The notes under the pieces: model-generated
What the model saw: the letters and a program-made list of their open reading frames with translations, nothing else
Databases searched by the model: none
Told to the model about the DNA's origin: nothing
Translations under genes and position numbers: made by a program
Assembly: GCF_000003815.2 (NCBI RefSeq)
Contig: NC_049985.1
Span: forward strand, 1,162,318 to 1,226,317
From: Branchiostoma floridae
Lineage: Eukaryota; Chordata; Leptocardii; Amphioxiformes; Branchiostomatidae
Reading direction: 5' to 3'
Length of the DNA stretch: 64,000 bases
Part shown: positions 57,342-64,000 of the stretch, in pieces
How the letters are laid out: each line of letters opens with the position of its first letter
How positions within the stretch are numbered: position 1 is the first letter of the stretch

Positions 57342-58885
57342 TTGCTTCTAGAAGGGTACCCCGACAGGGAAAAAGATTACATCATCAAAGGCTTTACCTA
57401 TGGATTTCCATTGGAGTATTTTGGACCTCGAAATTACTTTCCTTCCAAAGTCATGTCCCCCAATCCAGCACAACTTCCAATTATTTTTGAGAAACTTCAG
57501 TCTGAACTGGAACAAGGACGTATAGTGGGTCCATTCGCAATAAACCATTTCCGAAGTATTCATTTCTCCCNNNNNNNNNNNNNNNNNNNNNNNNNNNNNN
57601 NNNNNNNNNNNNNNNNNNNNNNNNNNNNNNNNNNNNNNNNNNNNNNNNNNNNNNNNNNNNNNNNNNNNNNNNNNNNNNNNNNNNNNNNNNNNNNNNNNNN
57701 NNNNNNNNNNNNNNNNNNNNNNNNNNNNNNNAGGATGTTTTCTAGCAAAAACGGATGTGGAATCACGCCTTTCGTATTGTTCCCATACATCCTAACGACC
57801 ACCACCTATTAGGATTCTATTTAGACAATGGTTTCTATTATGATCGATGCCTGCCAATGGGAGCTTCAATATCTTGTTCAATTTTTGAGGCTATTAGTTC
57901 GGCCCTTGAGTGGATAGCGGTAAACAAACTCAATATACGCTTCCCTACCCACATATTAGACGATTTCTTGTTCGCAAACCACGCATACTCATCTTGCGAA
58001 CGAGACTTGGTAGCATTTAGCAATATGTGTCAGGAAGTAGGGGTTCCTCTTTCGGAGGAAAAAACCTACTACCCAGTTACGACTATGTCATTTCTAGGCA
58101 TAGAACTCGACACAAGATTGATGGAGGCGAGATTGCCCATTGACAAATTACAAAAGTGCAAAGAAACTATTCAAGAATTCCTCCTGCGCTCCTCAGTTTC
58201 CTTAAAACAAGTGCAGTCCCTTGTCGGACTACTCAATCACGTATGTCAAGTAGTTGTGCCAGGGCGCGCTTTCTTAAGAAGATTGATTGATCTAACCAGG
58301 AATAGGACATACAAAACAGGCCCTATTCACATCAACAGTGGGGTAAGGCTTGACTTACAAATGTGGGGTCATTTCCTTGACACCTTTAATGGAAAATCCT
58401 TCTTTGTTGACGACCAATTTACTACGGACTTCACGTTAAACCTGTATACAGATGCAGCAGGATCGTTAGGTTATGGCGCAGTTTATGGCACAGAATGACT
58501 TTACGGAGCTTGGCCACAGGCACTACACTCGACGAATATTACAATATTAGAATTTTATCCAATTGTGCTGGCTTTCCATATCTGGGGCAAGGAATGGGCG
58601 AACCAAAGTATTTTGTTACACACTGACAACCTTGCCCTGGTGCACATAATCAATAAACAGACGTCACGGAACCCCAGGATAATGCCCTTGGTTCGAAGAT
58701 TTGTTCTTATAAGCCTCCGCCGAAATATTAGATGTCGAGCTGAGCACATACCGGGAGCACATAACACGATGGCTGACTGTCTATCTCGCCTACAGGTAGA
58801 GCGGTTCCGCAGGAAATACCCACACATGGCAACTCATCCGGTCAGGGTGCCTCCCCATCTCCTGCCCAGCAGCTTAATCGACTAG
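57342..58885 (+). pseudogene. Reverse transcriptase-RNase H of the Ngaro element (broken)
   Basis: The frame is open upstream of 57342 into gag. Before the gap: GYPDREKDYIIKGF and FPSKVMSPNPAQLP. After it: HAFRIVPIHPNDHHLLGF, LPMGASISCSIFE, and the catalytic box HILDDFLF. RNase H follows with LYTDAAGSLGYGAV, FYPIVLAFHIWG, LHTDNLALVHIINKQ and HIPGAHNTMADCLS, so its acidic residues are all there. Lesions: a 161-N gap (57571-57731); one extra base near 57765 that shifts the frame between TDVES and AFR; and a TGA at 58496-58498 where a Trp codon is expected. Either base error could be an assembly error next to the gap. Confidence 0.88.
57571..57731. other. Assembly gap (161 N) in the RT frame
   Basis: Run of N. 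It removes the first RT motifs. Confidence 1.
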
Positions 58886-58893
58886 TCGACAAC

Positions 58894-59778
58894 TTGCTTG
58901 TTCAATCCTTAGCACCTTCTACAATCTCAGCTTATCGCCTGGCGTGGCAGCATTTCCGTCAATTCAGCCTTGAAATCCACTGTACAGCCAATATCAAGCC
59001 CCCTATTCCAGAGCCTATAGTATGCCAGTTTATTTCCTACTTACATAGTAAGGGATTTGCCCCAGCGTCGATAGCATCTAAACTTTCAGCTATAGGTTTC
59101 ATTCACAAAATCCAAAATCTACAAGACCCCACTTCTACTTTCGTCGTTCGCAAGTTGATGCACTCAATACAAAAGAACCACGTACCCGACGGAAGGTTGC
59201 CCATAACGCCTCCTATTCTTTCCCAATTGATTGATGCCTTGAAGTTCATAAAGACCACGTACTACAATCAGTGCCTGTATGAGGCAATGTTCACGTTTAT
59301 GTTCTACTCTTTAGCTCGCATAAGCGAAGTAACGGTAACTAATTCTTCCCAACACACTCTGACCTTAGCGGACCTCAGGGGTAATCTGGACTCTAATAGT
59401 GGCCTAACTTCCTTCTTGGTACAGTTTAAGACGTACAAACACAGCAGTCCTTCAGCCCAATCCACCATCCAGATCCAACCACACCCAGAAAGTCCGCACT
59501 GCCCGGTGGTAAGCCTTGCTAAGTACCTCCAACTACGGGGAAGGAACCCGGGGTACCTGTTCCAACGTAGGGATGGTTGCCCTGTTACCAGCGATAACTT
59601 TGCCAAGGCATTAAGAGCCTGTGTCCTGCAAGTCAAACTCGATCCACAAAAATACACCTCGCATTCCTTCCGAATTGGAGCTGCTACGCAAGCAGCTTTG
59701 CAGGGGGTTTCGGATTCGAACCTTCGGCTACTAGGGAGATGGACCTCAGATGCATTTAAAAAATATATTCGCACTTAA
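58894..59778 (+). CDS. Tyrosine recombinase of the Ngaro element
   Basis: At least 294 residues; the frame is open further upstream, overlapping the RT-RNase H end (read as QQLNRLVDNLLVQS), so the true start is unclear. The N-terminal SAM-like core-binding region has STISAYRLAWQHF. The catalytic domain has Arg in LARISEV, H-x-x-R in SHSFRIGAAT, then LLGRWTSDAFKKYIRT with the terminal Trp/His-position residue and the nucleophilic Tyr. All active-site residues are present. It would integrate the circular DNA at short matching sites. The frame is intact. Confidence 0.92.
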   Translation: MLVQSLAPSTISAYRLAWQHFRQFSLEIHCTANIKPPIPEPIVCQFISYLHSKGFAPASIASKLSAIGFIHKIQNLQDPTSTFVVRKLMHSIQKNHVPDGRLPITPPILSQLIDALKFIKTTYYNQCLYEAMFTFMFYSLARISEVTVTNSSQHTLTLADLRGNLDSNSGLTSFLVQFKTYKHSSPSAQSTIQIQPHPESPHCPVVSLAKYLQLRGRNPGYLFQRRDGCPVTSDNFAKALRACVLQVKLDPQKYTSHSFRIGAATQAALQGVSDSNLRLLGRWTSDAFKKYIRT

Positions 59779-60784
59779 CTCCATAGAAGGCACCTGGTTC
59801 GTACTTGAACAGCTGAAAAAGATCCCTAATAGACCCTTAAACGGGTATAATCGGCTAACGGCACAATAGGTTGATACCTACTCAACCTCACCAATAAGAA
59901 TTATCAACTTTAGACTGAAACCCCTACATAGGGTGAGTTACCCTACAGCCTTGATACATGGTGTGTTACCCATATGTCTGATCAACTACAACATTTGAAC
60001 AGGGTGAGTTACCCAGAGTTCGATAACAACAGTAAGTTCCCTGCTTGCATCCTAAACCAAGCTACATTGGAATACAACGTTTAGGGTGCCCTGCTCAAGG
60101 TTATGATAGCAATAGCTAGCTCCATGCCTGTATTGAACACCTGGCCAGTGCGGCTTTTATGCCGGTATACGGTGAGTTACCTTAGTTCTGATAATAACAG
60201 CTGACTAGTACAGGTTTGTTTGTTTTCTAAACCAAACTGGATAGCATAGCTATACTCTTATAATAAGTAGATTTGTTGATTCTTAGTCCCTGAGTAGTCT
60301 CCCAGTTATGAATGTATTACCTTGCGTAATTCCATACTACCCTACAGCACATAAATGTATGCTAACTCAATAGAAACTTTTCTTTCTGTCGTTGCTCCGT
60401 AGCGAAATGTATTACCAGGTGTCACTCCATGTCACTTTACGGTAAACAATTTTATGCTAACGCTGTATAGGGAAAAAACAGATAGTTTACAATACTCAAG
60501 GATACGAAGTTAGATTTATAAATAAAGCGATCGACACTGTTAGTCTAAGTTACAGCCATGCTGCTCAGGTTACTTTCATAATATGCCAGTATTTTTCTCT
60601 AAACGTACCCTACAATACTCTACAGATCCTAGGCAACATTTGCATTACGTCAATATTTCAGCATCGCACCTAAAAAGTCGTTTCAGACTGTTGTATAGAA
60701 ACTAGCTCAGACGTTTTGTTTGTTCACCTTCGCCACATTTCAGTTTATTGAACATTTCTTGTTTTTAACGTTTTTAACGTTTAA
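59779..60784 (+). other. 3' untranslated part of the Ngaro element
   Basis: About 1 kb AT-rich, no frame. GGTGAGTTACC-like phrases recur at about 59932, 60003 and 60170 (gggtgagttaccc, gggtgagttaccc, ggtgagttacct), a short dispersed palindrome-like motif of unknown role. Confidence 0.6.
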
Positions 60785-61106
60785 GTGGTGGTAAACCAGT
60801 ACTCAAATTATGTTGGAAATCTTATAATGTTCGTAAACTTGTATGATTGGCATGTGACCTTTATACGAAAAACCTTTTCACGAGATATATGGAACCGTTG
60901 TCATGGTAACCATTTGGCGTGTTGCCAAATATTGAGAATGATACATATTTATGTAATGATTCTATGTTTTTTCCATTCTGTATGCCAATCTTGACAATAT
61001 ACCTGTTTTTCCGCCAAAGATGCCAAGTGTGTCAGTTGAATTCTTGTCTCCCTGTCCTTATATCGGTCGGAGAAGTAGGCATAAGGGGCTTTTCATGAAA
61101 TGAAAA
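60785..61106 (+). repeat. Ngaro split repeat B2 (right end)
   Basis: 322 bp, same as B1 except ATTATGTTGG for ATTATTTTGG. The right boundary falls at ATGAAAA|AGAATTTTC. Confidence 0.95.
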
Positions 61107-62257
61107 AGAATTTTCAGTTCGACGGCATTCCGGCTCAATCGTGCTCTCGTGTGAAGGGGGCTTTACTCAATTACTCATTTATCCTTTTGATAGAATTTAT
61201 TTTTGCTTGATTTTAATTGAATATTGAATACAGAAACAAACCCTTATTATCCATCAAAATTCACCTATAACCCTCACACATAATGCACTTGGTAGTTTTC
61301 CACATTTACCAGCATAGCTATAATTAATTACAATGTACAAAAGAATAAATCGTTTAAGATACATATTGAAATGCTATCAAGTTGGGAGACCATTGACTGC
61401 CTTTGAAAATAAACATTACAAAAAAGCAACAACATAGAAACCGTGAGATATTTTCAAAAAATCCTATCGACTAGAGGGTTGGCCCATTTTGTCCAGAGCT
61501 AATTAAAAGACGAATATCATTTTTGATTGTATGTTTCAAGTATTCTGATCTACATAATACACTATACACAAGGCTATCATCTTACATATGATAAGGATTT
61601 ATCTCATGTATGAACTCGAAGAGAGAGAGAGAGAGAGAAAGAGAAAGAGAGAGAGAATGGTTTATCCGTTTCACAGCCAACTTGCGACTCCAAAGCCGAA
61701 TTATCAGGCTCGTTTACATTGAGTATCGCACCTAATTGCTACTCACAAGAACATTGTAACATAAAGAATACAAATACGACGTGTAGCATGAATATCATAA
61801 TGAATAAATATATGTTGTAGATACGAGTACAATGTCTAAAAGGCAAATTGAAATATGGTTAAAACTATCAATTAAAAGTCTGATCATGCTAAAACTTACT
61901 GACTGTTCTACAACATTAGCTAAACATACCTTTGCCAAATAAACCAGGTTTGTTATGTAGAATGATGTCTGTAGACAAATGCATTACTCATTTCATTTTC
62001 TTTATAATTAAATGCTTGGAGTTGGTTTATAAAATTTCGGCATTTATTATGCAAATTAGATCCCAATTTACAATTAATTGATATCAAATTGTATCAAGCA
62101 TTACTTAAGCTATCAGCATACCAAAAATCATGATGATCCTTTGATCCATTCTTGACTTATTCTCTTTCAAAGTCTTTAAATACACCTCTTACTCTCTTCC
62201 CTCTTTCTCAGTTACATATGTGACAACTTTGATGAAAGTACTATAATGGAATGCAGT

Positions 62258-62512
62258 AGCACGTCACCGGAACGTACTACGCCTGCGCGAAAAGTATAGA
62301 CATGCTAAACCTTGCTAAACCCCCGGTTTACTAAAGGGCCGCATTTAAGAAAGTACGTGCCTATATAAGGGTAAAATCCCGTGTACGTTTTGCATGAAAC
62401 CATGTCTCTAACATATACTGTGCAACAAGCGGGATTTCAATGCAACGTTGACCAAACCAACCCCCCAAAACACCAGGGTTCGCGCAGGCGCAGTACGTTC
62501 CGGTGACGTGCT
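62258..62512. mobile_element. MITE with 33-bp inverted repeats and 9-bp target duplication
   Basis: GAATGCAGT flanks both sides (62249-62257, 62513-62521). Ends AGCACGTCACCGGAACGTAC continue TACGCCTGCGCGA and match the reverse complement of the other end with one mismatch over 33 bp. A 9-bp duplication suggests a MULE/Mutator-type transposase. The interior is non-coding and about 190 bp. Confidence 0.93.
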
Positions 62513-63207
62513 GAATGCAGTGGATTTATGAACTTTTCCTAATCAATTATGCAAATTAGCTGTTAACTTGCATAATACGTATCATATTATATAAGTCTTC
62601 ATNNNNNNNNNNNNNNNNNNNNNNNNNNNNNNNNNNNNNNNNNNNNNNNNNNNNNNNNNNNNNNNNNNNNNNNNNNNNNNNNNNNNNNNNNNNNNNNNNN
62701 NNTCACTCAGTATCGACTTGACTTTGGTGAGGAACAGTTACACTGTATATACTGTGGCAAAGACTGAATGAGCACCTCATTCTCCAAAAACAGTTGCACA
62801 GGTCACAGTGGGACGACATGTAGGACACAGGATGAAACTATTCAGTGTCCAAATTTTAGAGTTAGAGTAACTGTACAGTTATACAACTATACTCGTGGGA
62901 CAAGAACCCAGATCACACATTTCCAGAGAGGAACTCCACTGTCCAGCTGAGTCTGTCCCCAGACACTGTACATCTATCAGAGCTGCTCTCACCTACATTT
63001 ATACATGTGGGACATGATATAATGGCTTAATGGGACAATTAACTTTTACATGTTATAATGGGAGTAGAACACGGGTTACAGAGAAGACCAGATGAGACAG
63101 CTCCAGATAAATACCCCATTAACTTGATTAAGCTCATCTCAGCAAATCTGTATACTATAAGTATAATAAGAGAGACACCACATCACACATGTCTTCCTAC
63201 ACTACAG

Positions 63208-63603
63208 CAGGGTTCTCCCCAGAGAGTGGAATAAGGGAGGCCCTCCACTATACTCTCAGCCAGCTCCACTATACTATTTTTCAAATTTAGTGTGTTTCTT
63301 CCCTATTTTCTTTGTTAGTTTGCTAAGAATAGTAAGATTAATGACAATTCACAGATTTTTGTACCAAGTGGCATCACTTTTCCAGTCAGCATTGTCTGCA
63401 AAAACTTGTGAATGAGCAGTGATCAAAACAATAGTAGTTTTGCCACTTCACAACAATGGAATAACAACAGTATATTATACTTGTAGTATTTGACACCCTC
63501 TGTCATTGCAAAATGAACCCATTTTCATGAAAGTGCAGCGCGTTGGTGCGGGTTATTTTTGCCAGCCCCTCCACTATACTAAAAAATTCTGGGGAGAACC
63601 CTG
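63208..63603. mobile_element. Non-autonomous element with CAGGG ends
   Basis: CAGGGTTCTCCCCAGA (63208-63223) and its exact complement (63588-63603) bound 396 bp. CTACAG directly flanks both ends (63202-63207, 63604-63609). CAGGG ends are common among hAT elements, some of which make 5-6 bp duplications. TCCACTATACT recurs inside. Confidence 0.82.
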
Positions 63604-63645
63604 CTACAGTCATAGTAGTCATGTTACACTGCACATGTTGTTGTG

Positions 63646-63925
63646 AGACTAGAACCCATGTTGCGGAGAGGAACGAGACAGCCCCGACACTGGGACTAGA
63701 ACCCATGCTGCAGAGATAACTGAGACAGCCCCGACACTGGGACTAGAACCCATGTTGCGGAGAGGGCTGAGACAGCCCCCAGACACTGGGACTAAAAGTA
63801 AAACCCATGCATGTTGTGGAGGACAGAGACAGCTCCAACACTTGGACTAGAACTCATGTAGCCCCCTGACAATGAGACTAGAACCCATGTTGCGGAGATA
63901 ACTGAGACATCCCCCAGACAGATCT
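63646..63925. repeat. Minisatellite, about 55-60 bp units
   Basis: About five units with GGGACTAGAACCCATGTTGC, GGAGAG or AGATAAC, TGAGACAGCCCC and GACACT. Related single phrases occur between 62940 and 63110. Confidence 0.9.
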
Positions 63926-64000
63926 ATCTCCTGAGCTCCTCACACCTCCCTGTGGAACATGTTTCCCTACATGCATCAGGTCTGGGTGTACAGGACGGCT

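Larger units (their letters stand above)
53522..61106 (+). mobile_element. Ngaro/DIRS-type tyrosine-recombinase retrotransposon
   Basis: It is bounded by split direct repeats: A1 (53522-53679), B1 (54833-55154) joined to A2 (55152-55309), and B2 (60785-61106). A1 and A2 appear identical; B1 and B2 differ at one base seen. The coding frames are SGNH hydrolase, gag-like, RT-RNase H and tyrosine recombinase. There is no DDE integrase, no protease and no target duplication, as expected for elements integrating as circles by tyrosine recombinase. It lies antisense to the GLYR1-like gene, probably in an intron. It is young by repeat identity but has a broken RT frame. Confidence 0.93.
61107..64000. 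other. Repeat-rich region without a recognised gene
   Basis: Contains AT-rich sequence, a GA microsatellite (61621-61655), a MITE with 9-bp target duplication, a 100-N gap (62603-62702), a CAGGG-ended element and a 58-bp minisatellite. No open frame has family-like sequence on either strand. Earlier exons of the GLYR1-like gene were looked for on the minus strand and not found. Confidence 0.6.

Noticed and set aside
60785-60994. Protein from MVVNQYSNYVGNL...
   Set aside because: Lies in the non-coding B2 repeat; the same chance frame occurs in B1 at 54830-55042.

Overview
The window looks like nuclear DNA of a lancelet (amphioxus, Branchiostoma). Genes are intron-rich and metazoan: an animal ionotropic glutamate receptor, a GLYR1/NP60-type dehydrogenase, and large TPR proteins. 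Between and inside them lies a dense mix of MITEs, foldback elements, minisatellites, a CR1/L2-like LINE and a tyrosine-recombinase (Ngaro/DIRS-type) retrotransposon. The species is inferred; no marker gene fixes it. Four N gaps of about 100-160 bp and one of 469 bp show a draft assembly.

Layout. (1) 1-19.5 kb: a direct segmental duplication (1-6.56 kb and 11.4-19.45 kb) carrying two paralogous plus-strand genes. Each encodes a GlnD/DUF294-like nucleotidyltransferase domain followed by 11 or 13 near-identical 44-residue TPR units. The first gene is 5' incomplete; the second starts at 10363. Copy 2 carries two transposon insertions missing from copy 1. (2) 20.6-34.5 kb: a complete minus-strand ionotropic glutamate receptor. 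I rebuilt it from 21 phase-compatible exons: signal peptide, amino-terminal domain, S1, M1, pore, M3, S2, M4, short tail; 905 codons plus stop. (3) 34.5-42.4 kb: intergenic, with a foldback MITE, a hAT-type element with a perfect 8-bp target duplication, a 5'-truncated LINE and a foldback element. (4) 42.4-52.4 kb: the last five exons, minus strand, of a GLYR1-like beta-hydroxyacid dehydrogenase; the Rossmann-domain exons were not found. (5) 53.5-61.1 kb: an Ngaro-like element with split direct repeats A1-B1A2-B2, SGNH-hydrolase, gag-like, RT/RNase H (broken) and tyrosine recombinase frames. (6) 61.1-64 kb: repeats only, including a MITE with a 9-bp target duplication.

Two observations stand out. 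The nucleotidyltransferase-TPR fusion is an uncharacterised enzyme-plus-repeat architecture in a locally expanding family. Also, at four separate exons in two unrelated genes, tandem duplications span the 3' splice site, leaving extra acceptor copies (some in frame) in the adjacent intron.
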